In this document: positions 46,778-55,523 of the stretch, piece by piece
How positions within the stretch are numbered: position 1 is the first letter of the stretch
How the letters are laid out: every line of letters starts with the position of its first letter
DNA from: Herbidospora cretacea
GTDB lineage: Bacteria > Actinomycetota > Actinomycetes > Streptosporangiales > Streptosporangiaceae
Direction: 5' to 3'
Length of the DNA: 64,000 bases
Assembly: GCF_001570605.1 (NCBI RefSeq)
Contig: NZ_BBXG01000005.1
Coordinates: 124,001 to 188,000 of the forward strand
Notes under the pieces: model-generated
What the model was told of the DNA's origin: nothing
What the model saw: only the letters and a program-made list of their open reading frames with translations
Databases searched by the model: none
Program-made: the position numbers and the translations under genes

Positions 46778-48583
46778 CCCGTCGAGCAGCGTCACCGCCA
46801 CCGACGTCACCCAGCCCCGGTGGCCCGTCAGCGGCGAGCCGACCGGTGTACCGGTGACCAGGTCCCAGACCCTGACGGTGCCGTCCCAGCTCCCGGAGAC
46901 CGCCACGGGACGCCCGTTCAGCTCGGTCGTCGCGAGAGCGCTGACGCGGTCGGTGTGTCCGCTGTAGGGGCGGCCCAGGGGCGTACCGGACTGGAGATCG
47001 AACACGTGCAGGGCGTTGCCGTCGGCGGTGACCACCACCGGGCGGGCGTCCACCGACGAGACGGCGAGCAGTTCACCGGGCAGCGGGAACGGGGCGCCGA
47101 CGGTCTCGCCGGTGGAGAGGTCCCAGACCTCGGCCCGGCCGTCGAGGGTCGCGGTGACGGCGACGTCGCGGCCCTCGACGATGGTGAAGGCGACGGCGGT
47201 CGCGCCGCCGCCGCGTTTCAGCAGCGTCCGCCCGGACGCCAGGTCGGTCACCCGCACCGACTCGGGGCCAGTGGTGACCACGGCGGTGTGCTCCCCCAGC
47301 GTGGTCACGCCGAGGGCCAGCACGTCGCCCGGCTTCGCCCTGAAGGGGATCGCGCGGCCCGACTTCAGGTCGGAGAGCCACACTCCGGCGCCGTAACCGC
47401 CGCAGACCACCATGTCCCGCGCCACGGTCACCGACGAGATGCTGAGCGCGTCCACCGGGCGCGCCCGGCCGATCGCGGCCCCGGTTGTCAGGTCGGACAG
47501 GCGGGTGGTCCCGTCGCGGCCGGCCGAGACGACCACCGGCCGGGAGTCGAGTGTTCCGGCGGCGACCGACAGGACCTCTCCCTTGTGGCCGCCGAAGGGC
47601 GCGCCGACCGGCTGCCCGAAGCCTGCGTCGACGGGCAGGCTCATCGGGGCGACCGTGACGACGGGCCGGGGCGCGGGCTCCGGCAGGAAGGAGATCGCCC
47701 CCGCCCCCACCAGCAGGGCGGCGGCGCCGACCAGCACCCAGCGGCGGCGGCCGGAACGTTCCTCGGCCTGGTGGCCCTCGTCGTGGGCGTGGACGAGCGC
47801 CACGAGCAGGTCGGCCGCGGTCGGGCGGTCGGCGGGGTCCTTGGCCAGGGCCGAGGCCAGGACGTCGCGCAAGCGGGAGGGCACGTACGACAGGTCGGGC
47901 TCGCGGGTGATGATGCGGTTCATCACCGCCGGGATGCTGTCGTTGCCGAACGCGGGGCGGCCGGTGGCCGCGAAGGTCATCGTGACGCCCCACGAGAAGA
48001 CGTCGGACGGCGGCCCCGGGCGGCGGCCCGCGAGCTGTTCCGGGGACATGTAGGCGGGGGTGCCCTGCACGCGGCTGGCCTCGGTCCCGGCGGCGTCGAC
48101 GACCTGGGCGATGCCGAAGTCGATGACGCGGGGGCCGTCGGCGCCGAGCAGGATGTTGGCCGGTTTGAAGTCGCGGTGGACGATGCCCGCCTTGTGGATG
48201 GCGGCCAGCGCGGCGGCCGTGCCGACGGCCAGGCGGTCGAGGGAACCGGCGTCGCGCGGGCCCTCGCGCCTGACCAGGGCCTCCAGCGACTCACCGTCGA
48301 CGTATTCGCTGACGATGAAGGGCCGCTCGCCGGTGACGTCGGCGTCGATGACGCGGGCGGTGCAGAACTGGGCGACCCTGCGGGCGGCGGCGACCTCGTT
48401 GTGGAAGTCGCGCCTGCTGAAGACGCGGGCGTGCAGGACCTTGACGGCGACGGACTCGCCCTTCTCGGTGTGACCGTGGAAGACGGTGCCCTGGCCGCCT
48501 TCGCCGATGAGGCCGTTCAGGGTGTAGCTTCCGACCTGCCGGGGGTCGCCCGGCCGCAGAGGTCGGGGAACCGGCATGACCAC
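46721..48583 (-). CDS. Ser/Thr protein kinase with WD40 repeats
   Basis: A 620-residue membrane protein kinase. The kinase domain (about 17-265) has IGEGGQGTVFHG, the ATP-binding Lys in VAVKVLHA, catalytic HRDFKPANILL, DFGIAQ and TPAYMSPEQLAG. One transmembrane helix (about 283-298, WVLVGAAALLVGAGAI) leads to an extracellular WD40 propeller of about seven repeats with motifs like GHRGWVTSVAVTLLDGSPVVV and SGSWDGTVRVWDLVTG. Hanks-type kinases phosphorylate unknown targets; the propeller is probably the sensor. Starts at GTG 48583 or ATG 48577, with no clear Shine-Dalgarno, and only 22 bases from the divergent DUF4253 gene. Confidence 0.92.
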   Translation of the reverse strand: MVMPVPRPLRPGDPRQVGSYTLNGLIGEGGQGTVFHGHTEKGESVAVKVLHARVFSRRDFHNEVAAARRVAQFCTARVIDADVTGERPFIVSEYVDGESLEALVRREGPRDAGSLDRLAVGTAAALAAIHKAGIVHRDFKPANILLGADGPRVIDFGIAQVVDAAGTEASRVQGTPAYMSPEQLAGRRPGPPSDVFSWGVTMTFAATGRPAFGNDSIPAVMNRIITREPDLSYVPSRLRDVLASALAKDPADRPTAADLLVALVHAHDEGHQAEERSGRRRWVLVGAAALLVGAGAISFLPEPAPRPVVTVAPMSLPVDAGFGQPVGAPFGGHKGEVLSVAAGTLDSRPVVVSAGRDGTTRLSDLTTGAAIGRARPVDALSISSVTVARDMVVCGGYGAGVWLSDLKSGRAIPFRAKPGDVLALGVTTLGEHTAVVTTGPESVRVTDLASGRTLLKRGGGATAVAFTIVEGRDVAVTATLDGRAEVWDLSTGETVGAPFPLPGELLAVSSVDARPVVVTADGNALHVFDLQSGTPLGRPYSGHTDRVSALATTELNGRPVAVSGSWDGTVRVWDLVTGTPVGSPLTGHRGWVTSVAVTLLDGSPVVVAGGRDGTVRSWRL

Positions 48584-48605
48584 ACGATAACCGTACGAAC
48601 AACGT

Positions 48606-49448
48606 GTGAACTATTCTTTCGCCGTGCCGGTTAGGAAGGGGCTGCTACCGCCCGAGCTACGCGAGCTGTTCGCCGACGACGGCGTGCGGCGCGAGCTCAC
48701 CGTGGAGTTGCCCCCCGGCGTGACCGTCTGGCCCGACCCGACCTTCGAGCGCGGGCGCCCCCACCGGCGGCCCGCCTTCTGGCTGAGCGACGACCCCGTG
48801 TCGGGCGAGCTGTGGTCGGAGTTACGCGCCGAGCACCCCACGTCGGGGCTGTGGCCGCTGCTGCTGGAGGAGTCGGTGCAGCCCTGGTCGGTCGGCCAGA
48901 TCGCGCCCGACGACGCCGACCGCATCAACCTGTTCCACGCTCAGGCCTTCATGGACGAGGTGTGGGCCGACTGGGTCGAGAGCGCCTCCCACGACCAGAT
49001 CGGCAATCTGGAGCCCTTCGGGCCGGTCTCCCCCGGTCTGGCCGAACCCGGGGTCCCCGTCGCGCATCCCGACGTGGTGGCCGACTGGTACGCGCGGGAG
49101 CTGGCCCGCAACGGCACCCCCCTCGGCCTGGTCGCGGCCTCGCGCGGCGCCGACGCGCTGGCGGTCATGGGCTGGCAGGGCGCGGTCAACCACAACGAGT
49201 GGGCGGTGCCGATGGCGGCCGTCATCCGCTCGTGGGAGGACCGGTTCGGGGCCCGGGTGGTCGGGGTCGGCTTCAACACCCTCGACCTGAGCGTGGCCGC
49301 CCCGCCGACCACCGAGCTCCACGCCGTGCACGTGGCCGCCGAACACTGGACGTTCTGCCCGGACAGCATCGTGCAGGGGCCGGGCACCCTCGTCGACTAC
49401 GCCGAGCAGATCATGGGGCGGAACGCCTGGTCGTTCTGGTGGGACTAG
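48606..49448 (+). CDS. DUF4253-domain protein
   Basis: A 280-residue soluble protein. The C-terminal half matches DUF4253: VADWYARELARNGTPLGLVA, GWQGAVNHNEWAVPMAAVIR, RFGARVVGVGFNTLDLSVA and AEHWTFCPDSI. Function unknown; the family is found across bacteria. Starts at GTG 48606 or GTG 48624; neither has a strong ribosome-binding site. It is divergent from the kinase with a 22-base gap, so one or both are probably leaderless. Confidence 0.85.
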   Translation: MNYSFAVPVRKGLLPPELRELFADDGVRRELTVELPPGVTVWPDPTFERGRPHRRPAFWLSDDPVSGELWSELRAEHPTSGLWPLLLEESVQPWSVGQIAPDDADRINLFHAQAFMDEVWADWVESASHDQIGNLEPFGPVSPGLAEPGVPVAHPDVVADWYARELARNGTPLGLVAASRGADALAVMGWQGAVNHNEWAVPMAAVIRSWEDRFGARVVGVGFNTLDLSVAAPPTTELHAVHVAAEHWTFCPDSIVQGPGTLVDYAEQIMGRNAWSFWWD

Positions 49449-49466
49449 ACCTGTGGGATGAGAAAA

Positions 49467-49505
49467 GGCGCTGCCGCCGGAGGTTGGCCTTCCGGCGGCA
49501 GCGCC
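49467..49505. terminator. strong bidirectional hairpin terminator
   Basis: A perfect 15-bp stem, GGCGCTGCCGCCGGA (49467-49481) with its complement at 49491-49505, and a 9-base loop. It lies between the convergent DUF4253 and GH87 genes. AAAA precedes it on the plus strand, giving a U-run only for the minus-strand transcript. Confidence 0.85.
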
Positions 49506-49519
49506 CGCTCAGTGAGGGA

Positions 49520-52500
49520 CTAGTTGATGTTCAGGGTGAACGTCGACGTCGTGTTCTTGATGTTCTGGAAGTTGTTGCTGAAGGTCAGGTTGTTGAAGGT
49601 GGCCGAACCGACCGCCGGGCCCTGACCCTGCTCGGGCATCTCGTTGACCCAGATGCCGAAGCCCGACTTCGCGTCGAAGGCGTCGCCGCTCTTCTGCGCG
49701 CCGGAGATCGAGACGTTGTTGAAGACGGTGTCGGTGTGGGGGTACTCCGCCGCGCCGTTGTACTTGGTCTGGAACATGATTCCCGAGTACGTCGGGTCGA
49801 CGATGTCCACGTTGTTGATCCGGATGCCCTGGAACTCCTTGGAGGCCGAGAACATCCAGATGCCCGGGAAGGTCTGCGCGCCCCAGAAGTGGCCGCCCGA
49901 CCGGATGATCGAGATGTTCTCCAGGGTCGTCGGCTGGGTGCCGAAGCCCTTGAACTGGTAGCCGAAGTCGAGCGAGGAGACCGTGATGCCCGAGTAGCAG
50001 AGCGTGTCGGCGATGTAGATGTTCCGGAACGTGTTGTTCTGGCCGCCGTAGACCGCCAGGCCGGCCGCGCGCCACGGGGTGGTCACCGAGAGGTTCTCCC
50101 AGAGGTTGCCCGTGTTGTCGCCCTGGACGATGTCGATCGCGTTGAACAGGGCGAAGGCGTCGTCACCCGTGGAGCGGGCGTCGATGTTCCTGACCGTGTT
50201 GTTCTTGCTGTTGTTGGTCAGGTTCAGGCCGTCGGCGTACATGTTGCGGACGCGGCTGTTGGTCAGCAGCAGGTTGCTGACGTTGGTGCCCCAGACCATG
50301 ACCATCTGGTGCTCGATCCACATGTTGTCGATCGAGATGTTGCTGATGCCGGTCAGGTTCCACACCTTGCCGGGGCCGTCGTTGCGGGAGGTGTAGTTGC
50401 CGAACACCGCGAACCCGCTGAAGGAGGTGCCGTTCGCCGACGACTGGACGTCGAAGCCGATGTCGGAGTTCTCCTGGCTGGTCGGGGCGTAGAACCGGGT
50501 GTACCAGGGTCCGGCGCCGACGACCTTGATGGCCTTGCCGTACACGTTGACCTTGCTGGCCACCTGGTAGTCGCCGGCGGGCAGGTAGACGCCCTCCCAG
50601 CCGCTCTCCATGCGGGCCTTGTCGAGCGCGGCGGTGACGGCCGACTGGGTGAAGCCGGTCGGCACGACGTACTTCGCCGGGTCGGGGTTGGCGATCGGGG
50701 CGACCTGCTCGGTGTTGATGAAGTCGATCGCGTAGTTGGTCGCGTTGGCGGCGTCCTTCTGGAGCTTGATCTTCGTGCCGGCCGGGAACGAGCCGTCGAG
50801 GAAGATGTTGGCCTCGTCGTAGATGTGGCGGGGGCCGCCGGAGCCGGGCGAGTTGTTGGGGCTCGCCTCGTTGCCGTACTGCCACATGTACTTGGACGTC
50901 AGGTTGATGGCCTTGTGGAAGGCGCCGTTGACGTAGACGTTGAGTTCCTCGTTGATGCCGCCGCCGCCGGGCGCGTCGGGGATCGAGAAGCGGGTGACCA
51001 GGGTGTTGGTCTGGGCCCGGGTGGTGAACTCGACGTAGGCGCCGGTGGTGTTGAGGGTGACGGCGCGGCGGCCGCTGGCCTCACCGCCCAGGTCGCCGAT
51101 GATGCGGTTCGGGCCGACCACGCCGGCGCCGCCGCCGCGGACGGCGTCCTCGGCCTCCAGGTGGTCGTACGGCATGTTCGCGCCGCGGCCCACGAAGAGC
51201 GAGTTGTTGGTGGTGTTGTTGGCCCGCTTGACCGGCAGCTCGTTGCCGTCGTCGGCGAGCACGACGCGGACGGTGAATCGGCCGTTGGCGGCGGTCCAGG
51301 TGCCGAGGCTGATCGGCGAGGTGGTCGCGCCGGCGGCGATGACACCCGAGTAAGAGCCGGTCAGCGTGCGGACCACGGTGCCCGAGTCGTTCAGGACAGT
51401 CAGGGTGATGCCGTGGGAGCCGCTCGCCGACGCGACGGTGCCCTGGTTCTTGATGCCGACGCTGAAGTTGACGGTCTGGCCGCCCGACGGGTTGCTCGGG
51501 GTCCAGGCCACCGGCGAGGCGACCAGGTCGGAGCTGTCGACGGGGCGGACCACCAGGGCCGTGGTGTTGACGTAGGAGTTGTTGCCGTCGTTCTGCTCGA
51601 TGATCGCGCCTGCCTCGTCGACCTTGGCGTTCACCGAGTAGGAGGCGGCGTTCCTGGCGCCGATGCCGCTCGTCACCGTGGTCTGCGCGCCGGCGGCCAG
51701 GGCCGGGACGGCGACGGTGGCGACGCGGGTGGTGTCGAGGTAGAGGTTCACCGACGACGCCGGGGCGGCGGCGGAGCCGTTGTTGCGGACGATCGCCGAC
51801 AGCGTGATGGAGTCGGTCTCGACCGGCGAGGACGGCGACCAGGTGGCCGAGGTGACGACCAGGTCGGGGTTGGGCGCGGCGGTGCCGAACACCTGGAACT
51901 CGGCGATCTGGCCGCCGGGGGCCCCGGTGTTGCTGTTGATGCTGATCCGCACGTCGGCCGTGGTCGCGGTCACCGGGATGGTGACGGTGTTCTGCGAGCT
52001 CGGGTTGAACGTGTAGTTGGCCGCCGAGACCAGGTTGGTGTAGGTGGTGGCCGACTGCTCACGTCCCAGGACCTGGATGTTCTGGGTGCGCGCGCCCCAC
52101 GCGGAGGAGGGGTTGAGCTTCAGCACGACGGAGGTGATGTTGGCGTTGGCGCCGAGCTTGACGGTCAGCTGGCTCGGCCAGGTGCCCGACGCGCCCTCCC
52201 AGTAGGTGTCCAGGTTGTTGTCGTTGGCGTTGGCCGCGACGAACGTGTGGACGTGGCCCGACTCGACCATCTCCTTGCCGGTGGCGAGGTTGGTGCCGGG
52301 CTGGCTGGTGCCGGTGCGGGTGACCGAGTTGCTGTCACCCGAGACGTTGCCGGCGGCGTCGCGCGCCCGCACCAGGTAGGTCACCGTGGCGGTGGCCGGC
52401 TGGGTGTCGGTGAAGACGAGCGTGGAGCCGGAGACGCTGCCCGCGGCCGAGCCGTTGCGGATGATGTCGTAGCCGGTGACGGCGACGTTGTCGGTGGAGG

Positions 52501-53812
52501 CCGTCCAGGTGAGGCGGATCTGGCCGGAGCCGGGCTCGGTGTAGGCCAGGTTGCCGGGGGTGGTCGGCGCCTGGGTGTCACCGGTCGACTGGCCGGTGCG
52601 GGTGACCGAGTTGGAGTTGCCGGAGACGTTGCTCGCGGCGTCCTTCGCGCGGACGAAGTAGGTCACCGTCGCGGTCGCGGGCTGGCTGTCGGTGTACGTC
52701 AGCACGTTGCCCGCCACGCTCGCGATGAGCTGGCCGCCGCGGTAGACGTCGTAGCCGGTGACGCCGACGTTGTCGGTGGAGGCGTTCCACGCGAGCCGGA
52801 TCTGGCCGGAGGCGGGCTCAGTGTAGACCAGGTTGCCGGGGGCGCTGGGCGCCTGGGTGTCGGTGGAGCCGCCGGGGCCGTACACCTCGAACTCGGAGAC
52901 CTGACCGGCGGCCCAGCCCGTGTTGGCGGTGATGTTCAGCCGCACGTAACGGGTGGTCGCGGCGGAGCCGAAGTTGATCGTCACCGTGTTGCCGGTCGAC
53001 GGGTTGAACGTGTACCCGGCGGAGGGCACGAGCGTGGAGAAGCTCGAACCGTTGGCGCTGCCCTGGACCTCGAGGGTCTGCGTGCGGGTCTGCCAGGCCG
53101 AGTCCGGCGGCAGCTTCAGCACCACGCGGTTGACGCCGACCGAGGAGCCGAGGTCGACCTGGAGCCACTCGGGGAAGACGTTGTTGACGCTCTCCCAGTA
53201 GCTGCTCGCGTTGCCGTCGGCCGCGTTGGCGGCGACGTAGTTCTGCGAGACGCTGCTGGCGGTCAGGGTGCGGCCCAGGGCGAGGTTGCCCGAGGAGCTG
53301 GTGACGCCGTAGACCTCCAGGGCGGAGAGCTGCGCCGACGCCCAGCCGGTGTTCGCGGTGATGTTCACGCGGACGTACCGGGTGCTGGTGGCGCCGAAGT
53401 TCAGGGTGACCGTGTTGGCGCTGCCGGGGGTGAAGTTCTGCCCGGCCGAGCCGACGATCGTCGACCAGCTGCTGTTGTTGAGGCTGCCCTGCACCGAGAG
53501 GGTCTGGGTCCGGGCGCCCCAGGCGGCCGGGAGCTTCAGCACGACCTGGTCGATGTTCTGGGCGCTGCCCAGGTCGACCTGGACCCACTGCGGGAAGGTG
53601 CCGCCGGAGCTCTCCCAGTAGGAGTCCTGGTTGCCGTCGGCCACGTTGGAGGAGGGGTAGGGGGAGTTCGTGCTGCTCGCGGAGGTGGCCTTACCGGCCG
53701 CGAGGTTGGGGCCGCCGGCTGCGGAAACCGGCTGCAGGGGCCCCACGGTCACGACGAGGACTGCCGCGACAAAAGCCGCCAGCAGCCGTAACGGTCCGTG
53801 CTTTCTCGTCAT
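49520..53812 (-). CDS. secreted multimodular GH87-type alpha-1,3-glucanase (mycodextranase-like)
   Basis: A 1430-residue protein with a Sec signal (RLLAAFVAAVLVVTVG, cleavage near VSAAG). Modules: discoidin/F5-8C domains at about 35-170 and 175-310, two FnIII domains at 318-500 (APSAPGNLVYTEP and APTTPGNLAYTEP), a third discoidin at about 505-645, two CARDB-like domains at 650-885, a carbohydrate-binding-like beta domain and a right-handed beta-helix from about 1030. The helix carries YADGLN with D1194 and GDDAF with D1217-D1218; this Asp and Asp-Asp spacing agrees with what I recall of the GH87 active site. It should cut alpha-1,3-glucan in fungal cell walls or dental-type mutan. Confidence 0.88.
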   Translation of the reverse strand: MTRKHGPLRLLAAFVAAVLVVTVGPLQPVSAAGGPNLAAGKATSASSTNSPYPSSNVADGNQDSYWESSGGTFPQWVQVDLGSAQNIDQVVLKLPAAWGARTQTLSVQGSLNNSSWSTIVGSAGQNFTPGSANTVTLNFGATSTRYVRVNITANTGWASAQLSALEVYGVTSSSGNLALGRTLTASSVSQNYVAANAADGNASSYWESVNNVFPEWLQVDLGSSVGVNRVVLKLPPDSAWQTRTQTLEVQGSANGSSFSTLVPSAGYTFNPSTGNTVTINFGSAATTRYVRLNITANTGWAAGQVSEFEVYGPGGSTDTQAPSAPGNLVYTEPASGQIRLAWNASTDNVGVTGYDVYRGGQLIASVAGNVLTYTDSQPATATVTYFVRAKDAASNVSGNSNSVTRTGQSTGDTQAPTTPGNLAYTEPGSGQIRLTWTASTDNVAVTGYDIIRNGSAAGSVSGSTLVFTDTQPATATVTYLVRARDAAGNVSGDSNSVTRTGTSQPGTNLATGKEMVESGHVHTFVAANANDNNLDTYWEGASGTWPSQLTVKLGANANITSVVLKLNPSSAWGARTQNIQVLGREQSATTYTNLVSAANYTFNPSSQNTVTIPVTATTADVRISINSNTGAPGGQIAEFQVFGTAAPNPDLVVTSATWSPSSPVETDSITLSAIVRNNGSAAAPASSVNLYLDTTRVATVAVPALAAGAQTTVTSGIGARNAASYSVNAKVDEAGAIIEQNDGNNSYVNTTALVVRPVDSSDLVASPVAWTPSNPSGGQTVNFSVGIKNQGTVASASGSHGITLTVLNDSGTVVRTLTGSYSGVIAAGATTSPISLGTWTAANGRFTVRVVLADDGNELPVKRANNTTNNSLFVGRGANMPYDHLEAEDAVRGGGAGVVGPNRIIGDLGGEASGRRAVTLNTTGAYVEFTTRAQTNTLVTRFSIPDAPGGGGINEELNVYVNGAFHKAINLTSKYMWQYGNEASPNNSPGSGGPRHIYDEANIFLDGSFPAGTKIKLQKDAANATNYAIDFINTEQVAPIANPDPAKYVVPTGFTQSAVTAALDKARMESGWEGVYLPAGDYQVASKVNVYGKAIKVVGAGPWYTRFYAPTSQENSDIGFDVQSSANGTSFSGFAVFGNYTSRNDGPGKVWNLTGISNISIDNMWIEHQMVMVWGTNVSNLLLTNSRVRNMYADGLNLTNNSKNNTVRNIDARSTGDDAFALFNAIDIVQGDNTGNLWENLSVTTPWRAAGLAVYGGQNNTFRNIYIADTLCYSGITVSSLDFGYQFKGFGTQPTTLENISIIRSGGHFWGAQTFPGIWMFSASKEFQGIRINNVDIVDPTYSGIMFQTKYNGAAEYPHTDTVFNNVSISGAQKSGDAFDAKSGFGIWVNEMPEQGQGPAVGSATFNNLTFSNNFQNIKNTTSTFTLNIN

Positions 53813-53898
53813 CGCCTTCTTCTATCTCTCGGCATGGCACTACAGGGGTCGGGGGGTACAGGAGCACGGACGCTGTGCATCCCTGAAGTTGCGAGGAA

Positions 53899-53935
53899 AA
53901 GATAGGAATCAAACATCACTTTGCAAGATTCTTGC
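53899..53935 (-). promoter_or_regulatory. promoter and operator-like palindrome of the glucanase gene
   Basis: On the minus strand TTGCAA (53921-53926), a 16-base spacer and TATCTT (53899-53904) form a promoter. Overlapping its -35 lies the perfect inverted repeat GCAAGA-T-TCTTGC (53923-53935). CTTGCAA-type half-sites are used by LacI/GalR-family sugar regulators such as MalR in actinomycetes, so substrate-induced control is plausible (inference). Confidence 0.5.
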
Positions 53936-54111
53936 GCAGTGATGGTCGAATGTTACAAGTGTGCTAAGAGGACGTCAACGGTCAGAAAAACCTGCCCTGA
54001 TAAGGGCTTATGGGCCGCCCACTGGATCTTCAGTAGCCCACAAGTCACCCACAAGCCGGCCTGAGCATCGTGTTCCCTGGCGCCCGGTGTCCCGGGCGGG
54101 AGGGGAAGACG

Positions 54112-54963
54112 ATGAGGGTGAGCTGGCGGTTCTCCGCCGACGGCCGGTACGCCGCCTGCCTGGCCGCCGACCGGGGCGAGGTGTTCCGCCCGGAGGTGTG
54201 GGACTTCACCGGTCCCGGCGCGGTGGTGCGCCCGCTGGCCTCGGCCTGCGACGCCGGCACCCAGATCAGCCCCCTCGGCGGGGAGCGCGCGCTGCTCTGC
54301 CGCAACGACGACGGCCGCCACCGGATCTCGCTGGTCACCTCGTCGACGGAGACGACCCTGACGGCCGGTCGCGGGCCGCGCGTGCACCTCGCCGGCGGCA
54401 CGGGCGAGACGGGCGACACGGGCGATCTGGTGACGGGCGACGCGGTCTACCGCGTGACCGGCGACGGGCTGAGGAGACTCGCCGACCTGCCGCCGGGCGC
54501 GAGCGGCCCGGGGGTGGTCCTCGCGCCCCGGCTCCTCGGCCTGACCCGGCCGGGGGCGCCGGGCCCGGTGGTGCTGGACCTCGCCGACGGCTCGTGGGAG
54601 CTGATGCCCGGCGCGGTCACCGGCGCGCGGGTGCTGGCAGGGGGTCTGGTCGGGATGCCGCCGGACCAGGCCCCCGAACTCCGCTGGCGCGGCCGGCCGG
54701 TCCTGCCGGGGCTCGCCGGGCAGGTCACCGCGCTGGGCGGCGACGACCGGCGGATCGCGCTGCGGGTGGAGCGGGGCCCCCGGTCCCGGCTGGCGATCTA
54801 CACGCCGTCGACCGGCGAGGTCGTCGAACCCGCCATCCCCCACGGCACGCTGGGCGGGGCCGCCGCCTTCGACGGCGAGGTGGTGCGGGTGCCGTTCAGC
54901 TCCCCCGGCGCGCCCGGTTCGGTGCTCTCGGTCGGGCCCGGCGGCGTCCGGCTCGACCGGTGA
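54112..54963 (+). CDS. hypothetical beta-propeller-like protein
   Basis: A 283-residue soluble protein rich in Gly, Arg and short beta-strand patterns. It starts VSWRFSADGRYAACLAADRG, like a WD40/TolB-type blade, and continues with repeated L-x-D-L-A-D-G and VTGDAVYRVTGDG-like units, suggesting a five- to six-bladed propeller. No catalytic motif or signal is seen. ATG 54112 has GGGAGGGGAAG upstream; the extra 14 codons from 54070 lack support. No family recognised. It is isolated between the glucanase promoter and the ArsR gene. The 206 bases after it (54964-55169) hold the ArsR operator and no gene. Confidence 0.65.
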   Translation: MRVSWRFSADGRYAACLAADRGEVFRPEVWDFTGPGAVVRPLASACDAGTQISPLGGERALLCRNDDGRHRISLVTSSTETTLTAGRGPRVHLAGGTGETGDTGDLVTGDAVYRVTGDGLRRLADLPPGASGPGVVLAPRLLGLTRPGAPGPVVLDLADGSWELMPGAVTGARVLAGGLVGMPPDQAPELRWRGRPVLPGLAGQVTALGGDDRRIALRVERGPRSRLAIYTPSTGEVVEPAIPHGTLGGAAAFDGEVVRVPFSSPGAPGSVLSVGPGGVRLDR

Positions 54964-55135
54964 TCCACCGGAGGGAGGTGGTCGAGGGACAGCACGCGCG
55001 CAGGCGCTTTTTCTGAGATCTTCACCGGACGGGGCACAGGCCGGGCCTGTGCCCCGGCTCCGAGACCCCGGGCGACGCTTGGTGACGGCTTCCGGCCGGG
55101 CCGATTCGCGGGTGCGCGAGCAGGCCGGCTCACTC

Positions 55136-55161
55136 GATAGTCCGACGTTCATCGGACTATC
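55136..55161 (+). promoter_or_regulatory. ArsR operator overlapping a leaderless promoter
   Basis: A perfect 10-bp inverted repeat, GATAGTCCGA (55136-55145) and TCGGACTATC (55152-55161), with a 6-base centre. Its right arm overlaps TATCAT (55158-55163), a -10 box that ends 6 bases before the ArsR ATG at 55170. This fits autorepression of a leaderless gene. Confidence 0.65.
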
Positions 55162-55169
55162 ATCGGGGG

Positions 55170-55523
55170 ATGACAGCGAGAGTCCTGGAACACCCGCCCG
55201 CCGAGGAGATCCGGCTCGAAGAGGTGCTGCACGCACTGGCCGATCCGGCCCGCCTGGAGATCGTGCGGTTCCTGGCCTCGTCGGGCCGGGAGGTGCCCTG
55301 TTCGGCCATCGACCTGGCCGTCAGCAAGTCGACCACGACCCACCACTACCGCGTGCTGCGCGAGGCCGGGGTGATCACCCAGGTCTACCGGGGCACGGCC
55401 AAGCTCAACGGCCTGCGCCGCGCCGACCTCGACCGGCTGTTCCCCGGGCTGCTCGACAGCGTGGTCAACGCGGTGACGGCGCCCCGCGCCGATACTGCGC
55501 GGGCCAGTCGGCCGACGCCCTGA
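55170..55523 (+). CDS. ArsR-family transcriptional regulator
   Basis: A 117-residue winged-helix protein: EVLHALADPARLEIVRFLAS (about 18-37) and the recognition helix SKSTTTHHYRVLREAGVITQ (about 52-71). There are no obvious metal-binding cysteines in the DNA-binding helix (only Cys44), so it probably senses something other than arsenic. The 10-bp inverted repeat at 55136-55161 is its likely operator. Its end overlaps by 59 bases the convergent Old Yellow Enzyme gene, whose promoter it cannot directly reach from here, but the pairing of ArsR with such oxidoreductases is common. Confidence 0.9.
   Translation: MTARVLEHPPAEEIRLEEVLHALADPARLEIVRFLASSGREVPCSAIDLAVSKSTTTHHYRVLREAGVITQVYRGTAKLNGLRRADLDRLFPGLLDSVVNAVTAPRADTARASRPTP

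Noticed and set aside
48812-53791. 1659-codon plus-strand frame opposite the glucanase gene
   Set aside because: It is the complement of repeated beta-strand modules, gives Gly/Val/Arg-rich text without motifs, and the minus-strand product has clear domains and a signal peptide.
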